DNA of 64,000 nucleotides from an uncultured Clostridia bacterium (lineage in GTDB: Bacteria; Bacillota; Clostridia; Oscillospirales; Ruminococcaceae): positions 1 through 64,000 of the forward strand of contig CANRDI010000009.1 of the NCBI GenBank assembly GCA_947629335.1, in the 5' to 3' direction. The translations under genes were made by a program, and so were the position numbers. The notes under the pieces were generated by a model that saw only the letters and a program-made list of their open reading frames with translations, was not told the DNA's origin and did no database searches. The first letter of the stretch is position 1. Every line of letters starts with the position of its first letter. Positions 8,198-17,030 of this stretch are shown piece by piece.

Positions 8198-8255
8198 ACC
8201 CGCGCCGACAGCGGTCAAGGCTGCTGTATATTAGCTGATTATAAACGGGAATTTA
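8198..8255 (-). repeat. cassette-like spacer repeat, copy 1
   Basis: It begins at the stop codon of the acetyltransferase and on the minus strand reads TAAATTCCCGTTTAT, then CAGCTAATATACAGC, then CTTGACCGCTGTCGGCGCGG. It aligns along its whole length with the spacer at 7427-7487 although the flanking genes are unrelated. Confidence 0.6.
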
Positions 8256-8711
8256 CAGCAGTTTTTTCATTATATCATAGCACAAATAATCATTGTGTTC
8301 AGCTTTAATCATATGATATTCGGTTTCTTTATAACCCCGTTTATGATAAATTGATTTGGCTGAAAACGACGCAGCAAGTACTATTTCTTGATAGCGTCCG
8401 GCAATTTCTGATTCTGCAAATTCCAACAATTCTTTTCCGTACCCCTTGCCTTGATACTGCGGCAGTACAAATAATCTGCATATTTCATTCTTCTTAACCG
8501 TAACCGTACCGACCGCATTATGCCCTACATCAAAACACAGAAAAACACATTCATTTAAAATGTCATTCTCTATATTTTCATCGTTATGATGACTAATGAA
8601 AAAATCTACCGCTCCCGTAGGATAATAATGAGGATATATTTCATTGATAGTTGTGTGCGTTATTTCTTTTACAACATAAAGATCTGATTTCTGCGCTAAT
8701 TCTATACTCAT
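8253..8711 (-). CDS. GNAT family N-acetyltransferase
   Basis: A 152-residue protein with the GNAT fold, which transfers an acetyl group from acetyl-CoA to an amine. The acetyl-CoA loop is clear: CRLFVLPQYQGKGYGKELLE near residues 80-99 holds the Q/R-x-x-G-x-G/A pattern (QGKGYG). After it come a strand (IVLAASFSAKSIYHKRGY) typical of the C-terminal half. The acceptor cannot be read from the sequence. I place the start at ATG 8711, preceded by ACGGGAG; the open frame extends to 8756 without a site. First of three accessory genes separated by similar spacers. Confidence 0.85.
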   Translation of the reverse strand: MSIELAQKSDLYVVKEITHTTINEIYPHYYPTGAVDFFISHHNDENIENDILNECVFLCFDVGHNAVGTVTVKKNEICRLFVLPQYQGKGYGKELLEFAESEIAGRYQEIVLAASFSAKSIYHKRGYKETEYHMIKAEHNDYLCYDIMKKLL

Positions 8712-8757
8712 TTTATTGCTCCCGTAAATCCCGATTTGCCCCGCATAATCCCACAAC

Positions 8758-8794
8758 AGAAAAACGGGCTCAGCGAAATTTCCGCCAAGCCCGT
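8758..8794 (-). terminator. terminator of rpmF
   Basis: On the minus strand ACGGGCT (8794-8788) pairs with AGCCCGT (8770-8764) and is followed by TTTTCTG. It lies 23 bp after the rpmF stop and before the acetyltransferase. Confidence 0.8.
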
Positions 8795-8816
8795 AATTTG
8801 GTCATTTTCAAAAAGA

Positions 8817-9002
8817 TTAGTCAGCTTCCTTAGCGATAACAACCTTATTATTGTAATAACCGCAATTTCCGCATACTCTGTGCGCCAACTTCAGCTCGCC
8901 GCAGTTCTTGCAGCGCGTAAAGTTCGGAGTTTCAAGCTTCCATACAGCCGAACGTCTCTTATCGCGTCTTGCGCGGGAAACTTTTCTCTTAGGTACTGCC
9001 AT
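8817..9002 (-). CDS. rpmF: 50S ribosomal protein L32
   Basis: A 61-residue basic protein of the large ribosomal subunit. The N-terminus MAVPKRKVSRARRDKRR is the L32 signature. Two cysteine pairs, CKNCGELKL and CGNCGYY, form a zinc site, so this is the zinc-binding (C+) form. Length and start are normal: ATG 9002 with GAGGGGGTG upstream. A perfect promoter lies at 9091-9119 and a terminator at 8758-8794, so it is transcribed alone; the usual neighbour yceD/DUF177 is not adjacent. Confidence 0.97.
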   Translation of the reverse strand: MAVPKRKVSRARRDKRRSAVWKLETPNFTRCKNCGELKLAHRVCGNCGYYNNKVVIAKEAD

Positions 9003-9090
9003 TATTCGTACACCCCCTCTGAAAATTCAAGAAACAAGAACAGCTTTTCACCTGTCCTCGATAATTTATCACTTTTATCAAGTAAATAAC

Positions 9091-9119
9091 ATTATACCAT
9101 ACAAAAACAGGTTTGTCAA
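9091..9119 (-). promoter_or_regulatory. sigma-A promoter of rpmF
   Basis: Minus strand TTGACA (9119-9114), 17-bp spacer, TATAAT (9096-9091): a perfect consensus about 90 bp upstream of the rpmF start. Confidence 0.85.
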
Positions 9120-9134
9120 GGGGGTTTTACAAAA

Positions 9135-9539
9135 TTAACCGATAAATTTCTTTACGTTTTCGGGAAGTTCGGAATTGTCCGCAGAGATCGTAAGTGTAAC
9201 GGTGGTGTCAGGGGAAATCTTAGCAAGCCTGTCGAACATATCGCCGAGCTTCGCATAATCTCTGCCTGTTATTTTAAGCGTCGCGTCTACGAAAATATCG
9301 GTGCAGTCGTGGTCGGACGAGAGAATGCCCGCGATAAATCCGTAAAATGCGTCAACACCCTCGACAGAATAGTCCTCAATGTTTATAAGGCGAACTTTAT
9401 AGGTAATGTCGGTATTGAGAGAAGAACCTTTTTGTATTGCTACAACATTTCCCTTTGACTGTTTTTCAGCAGCATGAATAGCGTCGATAAGGATCTTTGT
9501 CTTTCCCGAACCTTTTTTGCCTGTAATAAGTTTAACCAT
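9135..9539 (-). CDS. small P-loop ATP-binding protein, unknown
   Basis: A 134-residue protein with a Walker A motif at its very N-terminus (ITGKKGSGKT, residues 5-14) and a possible Walker B strand DIFVDATLKITG near residues 80-91. It is much shorter than PilT or other AAA-type ATPases it may be labelled as, and has no secretion or membrane signal. ATG 9539 has GGAGGATATTACA upstream. It lies alone between pgi and the rpmF promoter on the same strand; its substrate and partner are unknown. Confidence 0.7.
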   Translation of the reverse strand: MVKLITGKKGSGKTKILIDAIHAAEKQSKGNVVAIQKGSSLNTDITYKVRLINIEDYSVEGVDAFYGFIAGILSSDHDCTDIFVDATLKITGRDYAKLGDMFDRLAKISPDTTVTLTISADNSELPENVKKFIG

Positions 9540-9599
9540 TGTAATATCCTCCGTAAATTTGTTTCAGACTGTCGATAAAACCCCATCTGCGTTGTAACT

Positions 9600-9706
9600 T
9601 TTTCCGCCGAAGGCGGATAATGCAATCACTGCAACAGCCACCAAGGTTGGTTGCAAGGTTGCTTCAGCGTTATGCGCCCCGCGCACAATGCGTGCATACC
9701 GGAGCT
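9600..9706. repeat. dispersed intergenic repeat with GCATTATCCGCC motif
   Basis: Between pgi and the P-loop gene. It holds TTCCGCCgaaGGCGGA, the word GCATTATCCGCC (minus strand) and AATGCGTGCATACCG. The last two also occur together at 18572-18609, and GCATTATCCGCC again near 39979, each time outside genes. No U-tract terminator is seen. Confidence 0.5.
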
Positions 9707-9731
9707 TTCCCGGCAGTCTGTAATTTGATTT

Positions 9732-11075
9732 TTATACAAGTCCAAGTTTCTTTTCGAGTTCTGCTTTTCTGTCCTCATATCCGGGCTTTCCGAGCAGAGC
9801 GAACATATTCTTCTTATAGCTTTCAACTCCCGGTTGGTTGAACGGATTTACTCCGAGCAGATAGCCGCTTATTGCACACGCTTTTTCAAAGAAGTAGATC
9901 ATATATCCAAGTTCATACTCGTTAAGTTCGGGAACTTCTATTACCATATTCGGCACGCCGCCCTCGGTATGTGCAATAACTGTTCCCTCGAAAGCCTTTC
10001 TGTTTACAATGGACATATTCTGATTTGACAGGAAGTTCAGACCGTCGATATTGTTCGGCTCGTCCTTTAAAAATACGTCTTTCTGCGGCTTTCCGAACTG
10101 GATAACTGTTTCAAACATTATCCTCGATCCGTCCTGAACGAACTGTCCGAGAGAATGAAGGTCGGTCGAGAATACCGCGCTTGACGGGTAAATTCCCTTG
10201 TTGTCCTTGCCCTCGCTCTCGCCGTAGAGCTGTTTCCACCATTCCGCCATCATCTGGAACGACGGCTCGTAGCTAATCAGCATTTCGACGCTCTTTCCCT
10301 TTTTATAGAGAATGTTGCGGTATGCAGCGTATTTATAACAGTCGTTCTTTTCGAGGTCGCAGTTTTTATACGCTTCTCTTGCGTCCTGCGCGCCTTTCAT
10401 AAGCATATCGATATCGCAGCCCGCGCAAGCTATCGGAAGCAATCCAACGGCGGTAAGCACAGAAAATCTTCCGCCAACGTCGTCGGGAACGACAAACGTT
10501 TCATAACCCATTTTATCGGAAAGTTCTTTGAGAGTTCCGCGCGCCTTGTCGGTAGTTGCGTAAATTCTGCCCTTTGCGCCGTCCTCGCCGTATTTTTCAA
10601 CGAGCATATCTCTGAAAATTCTGAACGCCAGCGCAGGCTCAGTCGTAGTTCCGCTCTTTGAAATGATGTTGACCGAGAAATCCTTGTCTTTTACAAGGGA
10701 GATCACCTCTGCGAGATAGGTCGGCGAAAGGCTGCACCCTACGAAATAGATTTCGGGAGTGTCTTTTTTCATAAGGTTGTACATTGAGGATTTAAGCGCG
10801 TCAATTGCCGCTCTTGCGCCGAGATAAGAGCCGCCGATGCCGATAACAACGAGCGCTTGGCTGTCGCTTTTGATCTTAGCCGCAGCTTTTTTAATGCGGG
10901 CAAATTCCTCCTTATCGTAATCGACAGGCAGGTCGATCCAGCCGAGATAATCATTTCCCGCGCCCTGTCTGCTTTCGAGCGTATCGTGTGCAGCCTTTAC
11001 CTGTGCTGCATACTGCGAAAGCTCATGCTCTCTGACGAAACCGTTAAGATACTTGCTGTCAAGTTTTAATCCCAT
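9732..11075 (-). CDS. pgi: glucose-6-phosphate isomerase
   Basis: Interconverts glucose 6-phosphate and fructose 6-phosphate in glycolysis and gluconeogenesis; cytoplasmic. The 447-residue length matches Firmicute Pgi. Visible motifs: [13 protein letters not shown] (residues 77-89), the sugar-phosphate site [14 protein letters not shown] near residue 165, a family segment [13 protein letters not shown] near 315, and the C-terminal region [17 protein letters not shown] 11075 follows AAGGAGAA; the open frame to 11147 has no site. A promoter (TTGAAA-17-TATAAT) lies at 11130-11158. It links sugar flux to the glg operon elsewhere in the window. Confidence 0.96.
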   Translation of the reverse strand: MGLKLDSKYLNGFVREHELSQYAAQVKAAHDTLESRQGAGNDYLGWIDLPVDYDKEEFARIKKAAAKIKSDSQALVVIGIGGSYLGARAAIDALKSSMYNLMKKDTPEIYFVGCSLSPTYLAEVISLVKDKDFSVNIISKSGTTTEPALAFRIFRDMLVEKYGEDGAKGRIYATTDKARGTLKELSDKMGYETFVVPDDVGGRFSVLTAVGLLPIACAGCDIDMLMKGAQDAREAYKNCDLEKNDCYKYAAYRNILYKKGKSVEMLISYEPSFQMMAEWWKQLYGESEGKDNKGIYPSSAVFSTDLHSLGQFVQDGSRIMFETVIQFGKPQKDVFLKDEPNNIDGLNFLSNQNMSIVNRKAFEGTVIAHTEGGVPNMVIEVPELNEYELGYMIYFFEKACAISGYLLGVNPFNQPGVESYKKNMFALLGKPGYEDRKAELEKKLGLV

Positions 11076-11129
11076 TTGAAAATATTCTCCTTTCCGTCTG
11101 CGGACTTTGCCCTCAGACCTCTTGTTTAT

Positions 11130-11158
11130 ATTATATATTATTTCCAAGTATTTTTCAA
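11130..11158 (-). promoter_or_regulatory. sigma-A promoter of pgi
   Basis: Minus strand TTGAAA (11158-11153), 17-bp spacer, TATAAT (11135-11130), about 55 bp before the pgi start. Confidence 0.75.
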
Positions 11159-11280
11159 GATTTTTTGCACGCCATAAACGAATTTGGAGAATTTTTACTA
11201 TTCAACTGCTATTTTTTGTGAACTTTGCACAAAGTGCTGTCAAGACTATGATGTGGTTAGAGGCAAGATGAAAGACGAAC

Positions 11281-11360
11281 AACGTTTCCGCTGTAGCACG
11301 TTACATAAAAGTTTTGAAAAGGGGTTTGGGGGAAAACTTTTTCAAAAGTTTTCCCCCAAT
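11281..11360 (-). repeat. multi-hairpin repeat, short copy after the Na/Pi gene
   Basis: Core copy of the dispersed family: GTAGCACGTTACATAAAAG on the plus strand, then TTTTGAAAAGGGGTTT, then the inverted repeat GGGGGAAAACTTTT/AAAAGTTTTCCCCC at 11326-11359. Read in the direction of the Na/Pi gene, the hairpin begins 10 nt after the stop codon at 11370. No U-tract follows it. Confidence 0.8.
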
Positions 11361-11369
11361 AAATGCCTC

Positions 11370-13133
11370 TCAATCGGGCAGTAAATATTTCGACCGATAA
11401 TCATTGAACTCGTCCATAAACTCGCTCTTATCAAGCTTTTTAAGCTCGTTGATGTACTCGTGAGTATCGAGACTGTTTTCCTTTATCTGGATAAGGCATA
11501 CTGCAATATTCGAGCAATGGTCGGAAACTCTCTCATAATTCGTCAGCAAGTCCTGAAGTATAAATCCAAGCTCTATAGTACATTTCCCTGTTTTAAGCCG
11601 CTCTACATGGCGGCTTTTAAGTTCGGTGCGAAGTCCGTCGATGACGTCCTCAAGCGGCTCTACTTCTTTCGCAAGCGCCACGTCGTTATTTAAAAACGCC
11701 TTCAGCGACATATCAAGTATTTCCCTCAGCGCCGCAGTCATGACCGCCATTTCCTTTTCGGCTGCTTCGGAAAATTTTACCTTTTTTGTGTGCATTTCTT
11801 CCGCCGCTTCGGTTATATTTACCGCATGGTCGGAAATTCGCTCAAGGTCGCCTATCGTGTGGAGAAGATTTGAAACAGCCTTGCTGTCGTTTACCGAAAG
11901 GTCTTTAGAGGCTACCTGTAGGATATAAGAACCTATCTTATCCTCGTAAATATCTATAGTTGATTCATTTTCGACAATTTCCGCGGCAATTTTCGCGTCA
12001 TAATTGCTCACAAGATCTATCGCCATTAAAACAGTCTTATGCGTAAGGTCAGCCATTTTGAACGCAACATTTCTGCACTCCTCTATAGCGACCGCAGGAG
12101 TATTGAGCAGACGCTTGTCCAATATAGGCATTTTCGCTTCTTCGTCCGCTTTGTCGCGGATAGTAAGACAGGCGAGCTTTTCGAGCTGTTTTGTAAACGG
12201 CAAAAACAAAAGCGTCGCTAAGATGTTGAACGCAGAGTGAACAACGGCTATCCCGACGGCGTTCAGCTTTTCGTCAAACACGGGTATGTCTATAAGCGCG
12301 TTTACCGCATAGAAAAGCCCCAAAAATACGACCGTTCCTATGACGTTGAAATAAAGATGTACTATTGCTACGCGCTTTGCGGACTTGTTCGCGCCGATAG
12401 ACGAGATGAGCGCCGTAACGCAAGAGCCGATGTTCTGTCCGAGAAGGATAGGGAGAGCTATGCGGTAGGTTATAGTTCCCGTCTGGTTTGAAATTGACTG
12501 CAATATACCGATAGAAACTGACGACGACTGTAAAACTGCCGTAAGTATCGCGCCTGCGATAACTCCTAAAACAGGGTTTGAGAACATGGTCATAAACCGA
12601 GTAAATTCGGGAACATCTTTCAGCTTTTCGCTCGCGTCGGACATCATATTCATTCCGAACATCAAAAGCGCAAATCCCACCATTATATTTCCGACTGTCT
12701 TTTTCCTGTCGGATTTGGTAAACATTGCAAAAATAATACCGACGAGCGCAATGAGCGTAATAAAAGTATCGAAACTGAAAATATTCATTATTCCCGAAAC
12801 TTCTTCTCCCGCAAGCGACGAAAGGCTTACGAGCCATGCCGTCGCGGTCGTTCCGATATTTGCGCCCATAATGACGCTTATTGCCTGAGACAGCTTTAAA
12901 AGTCCGGAGTTTACAAAGCCGACCATCATGACCGTCGTAGCCGCCGACGACTGGATAAGCGCCGTTACCGCCGCGCCGAGAGCCACTCCCTTTATGGGAT
13001 TTGAGGTCATTTTATTCAAAAGGTCTTCTATTCTGCTTCCCGCGAATTTTTCGAGCGACGCGGAAAGCGTGTGCATTCCGAACATAAACACGCACAGCCC
13101 CGCTATCATTGACAACACATCTTGAAAGCTCAT
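11370..13133 (-). CDS. Na/Pi cotransporter family protein with PhoU-like domain
   Basis: A 587-residue inner-membrane transporter of the PNaS family, predicted to couple sodium and phosphate movement. The first ~320 residues hold about eight to nine hydrophobic segments with two inverted repeats carrying the QSS signatures ALIQSSAATT (near residue 59) and AVLQSSSVSI (near 200). The last ~230 residues are a helical PhoU-like domain (LLHTIGDLERISDHAVNI and LLTNYERVSDHCSNI), which may regulate transport. ATG 13133 follows TGAGGATT. A promoter TTTACA-17-TATAAT is at 13192-13220. There is no intrinsic terminator; the multi-hairpin repeat follows instead. Confidence 0.92.
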   Translation of the reverse strand: MSFQDVLSMIAGLCVFMFGMHTLSASLEKFAGSRIEDLLNKMTSNPIKGVALGAAVTALIQSSAATTVMMVGFVNSGLLKLSQAISVIMGANIGTTATAWLVSLSSLAGEEVSGIMNIFSFDTFITLIALVGIIFAMFTKSDRKKTVGNIMVGFALLMFGMNMMSDASEKLKDVPEFTRFMTMFSNPVLGVIAGAILTAVLQSSSVSIGILQSISNQTGTITYRIALPILLGQNIGSCVTALISSIGANKSAKRVAIVHLYFNVIGTVVFLGLFYAVNALIDIPVFDEKLNAVGIAVVHSAFNILATLLFLPFTKQLEKLACLTIRDKADEEAKMPILDKRLLNTPAVAIEECRNVAFKMADLTHKTVLMAIDLVSNYDAKIAAEIVENESTIDIYEDKIGSYILQVASKDLSVNDSKAVSNLLHTIGDLERISDHAVNITEAAEEMHTKKVKFSEAAEKEMAVMTAALREILDMSLKAFLNNDVALAKEVEPLEDVIDGLRTELKSRHVERLKTGKCTIELGFILQDLLTNYERVSDHCSNIAVCLIQIKENSLDTHEYINELKKLDKSEFMDEFNDYRSKYLLPD

Positions 13134-13191
13134 ACTTTAATCCTCATTACTTATTCCGATAAATTCACTCATATTTTTACACTACATTTAC

Positions 13192-13220
13192 ATTATACAG
13201 GATTTTTAGGAAAATGTAAA
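13192..13220 (-). promoter_or_regulatory. sigma-A promoter of the Na/Pi cotransporter
   Basis: Minus strand TTTACA (13220-13215), 17-bp spacer, TATAAT (13197-13192), 60 bp before the start codon. The rest of the gap up to 13461 shows no gene, tRNA or clear hairpin. Confidence 0.7.
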
Positions 13221-13461
13221 GTATTTTTCACTTTTAAGATGAAAAAATTTCCGTTTGCTCGAAAATGCGTGTAATAATGCCGCACTAACGCAAATATCAA
13301 CCTGTCCGCAAGGGAAAAGCCCTTTGCTTGTATTATGTCAAATGCACAATTGTCCGACACAATCATACGAATTAGGCGGCAGTTTAAAACGCGTTGTATT
13401 TCGCTATGTGTATCTTGTGTTTATAGGCTCGTTAATTTTGTTCCTTTTTAAATAATACTTT

Positions 13462-14538
13462 TCAGCCCGTTATTCCGAAAGCGCTGCAAATGCCTTTGTA
13501 GATATATTTCGGAATATAGTTGAATGTAAAACTGTCCGCCGCGAGCAAAAGACCTATTATTACCGTAACGCTTGAAAAGAATATTCCCCAGCGTTTTGCG
13601 GGAGAAAGCTCTTCTTGAACTTTCGGAACACGGTATTTTTTTATTTTCAAAAGCTTTGCAATTGCCATAAAAAATCCCACGACAAGCGTAACCGTCATCA
13701 ATATCAAAACCGCAATATAGATAGCTACCGCAGGAGTGATCTCCGCGTCTTGTCCCATAGAAGTAATATAATCACCCACGCTCTTATCCGTAAGCAAAAG
13801 CAAAAGCGACGCGGCGACGCTGTTAAACATCGCATGCATAACGGCGGTAGTGATTATGCTTCTTGTTGAAACGGCGACATATCCGAGGCTAATTCCAAGA
13901 ACGGTCGCGTAGAAAAACTGGGCAAAATTCGCGTGGGTAAGTCCGAAAAGCAGACCCGAAATAAATATTGCCACGCCGTTTCCGTATGGGCGCATACTTT
14001 CGAGCACTATCCCCCGAAACCAAAACTCCTCTACTATCGGCGCAAGTATCGCCATTTGAAAGAACAATATCAGTCCGCACGCCGTATTCGGAGCCTGAAG
14101 GTCGTTTACGGTGTTGAAGCTCTCGTTCATGTCCGTTTCCTTGAAGAACTGAGAGATGAAGATAGTAATTAAATTCGTCATTATGCCGAGAGCATAAAGC
14201 GCGGGAAACATTCCGAGCGCGCGCCCGAAATATTTCGGCTTATGACAGCTCTTTTCCCCTACGTCTTTAAAAGACATTCTGAAAATAATCATGGTAAGGG
14301 CTATCGGTATAACGTTAAGAAATAATATGGAAACAAGCGAGTTTATGATATAAGCCGCCGTCACGTCAATATTTTCAAGAACGGGCGACAACAACGCCGC
14401 CGTTATTTCTCCGAGCCCCCTTGCGCAGAATATGACTATTATCATAAGTCCGAGCTTTAAGCTGACCAGCTTAAATCCTGCGCGATAATTAACGCCCGTC
14501 ACGCTGTTTTCGGGAATTTGTACATTTTCTTCTGACAT
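13462..14538 (-). CDS. CPBP family intramembrane metalloprotease
   Basis: A 358-residue membrane protein of the CPBP (CAAX protease and bacteriocin-processing, Abi) family. About eight membrane segments are visible. The three family motifs are present: EEFWFRG near residue 168 (glutamates and arginine), FGLTHANF near residue 200 and a late HAMFN near residue 240. Members cleave peptides within membranes or act in bacteriocin immunity; the substrate here is unknown. ATG 14538 follows AGGAGC. It starts 2 bp after the aroK stop, so it is probably the last gene of the tsaD-aroK transcription unit. Confidence 0.88.
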   Translation of the reverse strand: MSEENVQIPENSVTGVNYRAGFKLVSLKLGLMIIVIFCARGLGEITAALLSPVLENIDVTAAYIINSLVSILFLNVIPIALTMIIFRMSFKDVGEKSCHKPKYFGRALGMFPALYALGIMTNLITIFISQFFKETDMNESFNTVNDLQAPNTACGLILFFQMAILAPIVEEFWFRGIVLESMRPYGNGVAIFISGLLFGLTHANFAQFFYATVLGISLGYVAVSTRSIITTAVMHAMFNSVAASLLLLLTDKSVGDYITSMGQDAEITPAVAIYIAVLILMTVTLVVGFFMAIAKLLKIKKYRVPKVQEELSPAKRWGIFFSSVTVIIGLLLAADSFTFNYIPKYIYKGICSAFGITG

Positions 14539-14540
14539 TT

Positions 14541-15050
14541 TTATGCTCCTATTAACTTGTGATATCCGACAATTTCGGTAACAATATCTTCCGCAGTCTT
14601 TTTTGTGCAGGAAACGGTAATATCGCCGTATTCTTCATAAAGCTTCCTTCGGTTTTCAAATACTTCTTCCACGCTCTGTCCGGGACGCATGGCTATTCCG
14701 CGCGTTTTTATGTTATTCAGTCTCGGAAGAAGCTCTTCTGACGGAAGCGAAAGATAATAGACCGTACCGTATTTTTTTAAAAACAGCATTGCCTCGCGGC
14801 TGTAAACGGCGCTCCCGCCCGTCGCAATAACGGCGTTTTCCGTTTCCTTTACGGAAAGTATCGCGCGTTCTTCGGCTATGCAGAAAGCGTCAAGCCCGTC
14901 CTTGTCGATAATATCCTGCAAGAGCCTTCCCGTTTGCTTCATGATAATAAGGTCGGTATCTATAAAATCAAATCCCAGAGATTTTGCAAGCAGAACGCCT
15001 ATCGTTGACTTTCCTGCGGCGGGCATTCCGATAAGCACAATGTTTTTCAT
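14541..15050 (-). CDS. aroK: shikimate kinase
   Basis: Phosphorylates the 3-hydroxyl of shikimate with ATP in the pathway to chorismate and aromatic amino acids. The 169 residues are a normal length. Walker A is GMPAAGKST (residues 8-16), the shikimate-binding aspartate lies in FIDTDLII (29-36), the Walker B-like site reads IATGGSAVYS (near 76-85; usually GGGA), and the lid arginine is in TRGIAMRPGQS (near 117). ATG 15050 overlaps the tsaD stop as TGATG, so translation is coupled. No other aro gene is in the window. Confidence 0.93.
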   Translation of the reverse strand: MKNIVLIGMPAAGKSTIGVLLAKSLGFDFIDTDLIIMKQTGRLLQDIIDKDGLDAFCIAEERAILSVKETENAVIATGGSAVYSREAMLFLKKYGTVYYLSLPSEELLPRLNNIKTRGIAMRPGQSVEEVFENRRKLYEEYGDITVSCTKKTAEDIVTEIVGYHKLIGA

Positions 15051-16063
15051 CAGAACTTCACCTCGTCAAGGCTCATTGTCGCATAGGCGTTAAGATTTGT
15101 GTCAGCAACATTTCCCGCGAGATATTCGTAATACCCCTGACAGCCGATCATAGCGGCGTTGTCCCCGCAAAGCGAGAGCGAAGGCGCGAAAAGCTCCATG
15201 TTGTGCATTTTTGCAGCAGTTTCCAAAGCCGCGCGAAGTCCGCTGTTTGCAGCAACTCCTCCCGCAACGGCGATCGTTTTGCAATTGTTTTCAACAGCAG
15301 CAGCAATAAACTTTTCCGTCAGCATTTCGCAGACTGTTTTCTGAAAGCAAGCCGAAAGAGAATTTATATCCGTCTTTTCACCGCGCTGTTCGGTGTTGTG
15401 AATAAGATTTAAAACAGCGGTTTTAAGCCCCGAAAAGCTAAAGTCATACGGGTTTTTGGTATGCGGCTTCGGAAGTTTATATAACGCGCTGTCGCCGAGC
15501 TTAGAGGCGCGATCTATAAAAACGCCTCCGGGATAATGAAATCCCATAGCCCTCGCGGCTTTGTCAAACGCTTCTCCCGCTGCGTCGTCAATAGTTTTTC
15601 CGAGCGTTTCAAACTCGGTATAGCTTTTTACCTTTACTATATGAGAATGGCTTCCCGAAACTACGAGGCACATATACGGCGGCTCAAGTCCGCGGTGTGT
15701 GAGATAATTAGCGGCGATATGCCCTCGGATATGATGAACGGGAACAAGCGGTTTTCCGAGCGAAAACGCAAGTCCTTTTGCGAAATTAACTCCTACTAAA
15801 AGCGCCCCCACAAGTCCCGGAGCAAACGAAACAGCTACCGCCCCAACGTCTTTCACCGTCATTTTCGCTTTTTCGAGCGCCTCTGAAACTACCCCGCAAA
15901 TGCTCTCGCAATGCCGTCTTGAAGCAATTTCGGGAACTACGCCGCCGTAGAGCCTGTGTTCTTCTATCTGCGTCGCAACCACAGATGATATTATCTCCCG
16001 TCCGTCGCGTATAACGGCGGCAGCGGTTTCGTCGCAGGAGCTTTCTATTGCTAATATGTCCAT
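15050..16063 (-). CDS. tsaD: tRNA N6-adenosine threonylcarbamoyltransferase
   Basis: Transfers the threonylcarbamoyl group to A37 of tRNAs reading ANN codons, working with TsaB and TsaE. The 337-residue length is typical. Motifs: ILAIESSCDETAAAV (residues 3-17), the metal site HHIRGHIAANYL near residue 110, nucleotide-binding GVAANSGLR near 265 and CGDNAAMIG near 295 with the last metal aspartate. ATG 16063 follows AAGGAAAA. It lies 11 bp after the DUF6062 gene and overlaps aroK. Confidence 0.96.
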   Translation of the reverse strand: MDILAIESSCDETAAAVIRDGREIISSVVATQIEEHRLYGGVVPEIASRRHCESICGVVSEALEKAKMTVKDVGAVAVSFAPGLVGALLVGVNFAKGLAFSLGKPLVPVHHIRGHIAANYLTHRGLEPPYMCLVVSGSHSHIVKVKSYTEFETLGKTIDDAAGEAFDKAARAMGFHYPGGVFIDRASKLGDSALYKLPKPHTKNPYDFSFSGLKTAVLNLIHNTEQRGEKTDINSLSACFQKTVCEMLTEKFIAAAVENNCKTIAVAGGVAANSGLRAALETAAKMHNMELFAPSLSLCGDNAAMIGCQGYYEYLAGNVADTNLNAYATMSLDEVKF

Positions 16064-16074
16064 AATTTTCCTTC

Positions 16075-16764
16075 TTAGTCCTTTTTTGGTTTTCCTGTTA
16101 TAAACTCGATAGCGTTTTCGGGAGCGTTTTCAGCATTTTCCGAGAGCTGTTTTCCGATATTTCTGTAGTCAAAGCTCCTGCAAAACTCGTCGAGACCGTT
16201 TCTTATCTGAACGAGCCTGTTTTCCGAGAGCCTTTCGGTCTCTTCGCAGAACTGTCTTAAAACATCTTTTTTCAGCGCCTTCTGCGCCAAATTCAAAAGC
16301 AGATTTCTGTGCGGAAAGCAGATATATTCCTGCTCGGAAAAGAGTTTTCTGAAATGCTCGTCCTGTGCGTAGAGCTTGAACATACCGTGAAAAAAGCGGT
16401 CGAGGTCGCTCTCTGTGCGCGAGCAGATATAACAGGTCTTTTCAAACTCACCGCCGCGTTTCAACCTTTTGCCGAGCGCGGTTTTGTTTTCTCCGTATGC
16501 CTCGGCTTTTATCTCGTCAAGATGAGTGCTTAAAATGAGGGCGAGCGGAAGTTTCTGGCTTGTTTTCAAGAGCATATCGAAATGCTCCGGGCAAAACCCC
16601 AGCCTGTTTGTTTCAATGCGAATATCAGGCTCCATCATAGCCGAGCCGGAGATATATTCGCATGAGTTATCCTCTGAGGCTTTTATCGTAAGACATATCG
16701 GACAGCCGCACTTTTTCTCGAAAATATCCTCTACTCTTACGGTAAGAATGTTTTTGCTTATCAA
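16075..16764 (-). CDS. DUF6062 family cysteine-rich protein
   Basis: A 229-residue cytoplasmic protein of the DUF6062 family, function unknown. Family members begin with a short strand followed by a cysteine cluster; here ILTVRVEDIFEKKCGCPICL gives CxCPxC at residues ~19-24, and later CPEH, CYICSR and CFPHR segments could complete metal sites. I chose TTG 16764 because GGGGGCG lies seven bases upstream and the family N-terminus begins there; the frame is open to 16923 but that stretch looks non-homologous. It leads the tsaD-aroK-CPBP unit. A promoter at 16940-16968 would give a ~165 nt leader. Confidence 0.75.
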   Translation of the reverse strand: MISKNILTVRVEDIFEKKCGCPICLTIKASEDNSCEYISGSAMMEPDIRIETNRLGFCPEHFDMLLKTSQKLPLALILSTHLDEIKAEAYGENKTALGKRLKRGGEFEKTCYICSRTESDLDRFFHGMFKLYAQDEHFRKLFSEQEYICFPHRNLLLNLAQKALKKDVLRQFCEETERLSENRLVQIRNGLDEFCRSFDYRNIGKQLSENAENAPENAIEFITGKPKKD

Positions 16765-16939
16765 TACTACGCCCCCTGTCGGCAGTTTATATTCGGCAGT
16801 AAAGAGCCAGAATATTCCCGCGCTGTTCTTTTCAAACGTCTTTGCTTTCATTATAAATACAGCAAATATTCGCTCCATAAACGAAAATAATGTGTCGTTT
16901 TTATGAAAACGGCAAGAAAGCACTTGAAATCCTATTCAA

Positions 16940-16968
16940 ATTATATTATAATTAAAGTAAATATTCAA
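16940..16968 (-). promoter_or_regulatory. sigma-A promoter of the DUF6062-tsaD unit
   Basis: Minus strand TTGAAT (16968-16963), 17-bp spacer, TATAAT (16945-16940). It faces away from the glycosylase gene at 17031. Confidence 0.65.
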
Positions 16969-17030
16969 GGGGTTTTTGAAAAAAATGTGATAACGGGACA
17001 TTCCCCGTGTTACGATAAGGGGTCGGTAGA

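Noticed and set aside
13255..13455. 66-codon ORF between the Na/Pi and CPBP genes
   Set aside because: TTG start, no ribosome binding site, no recognisable product.
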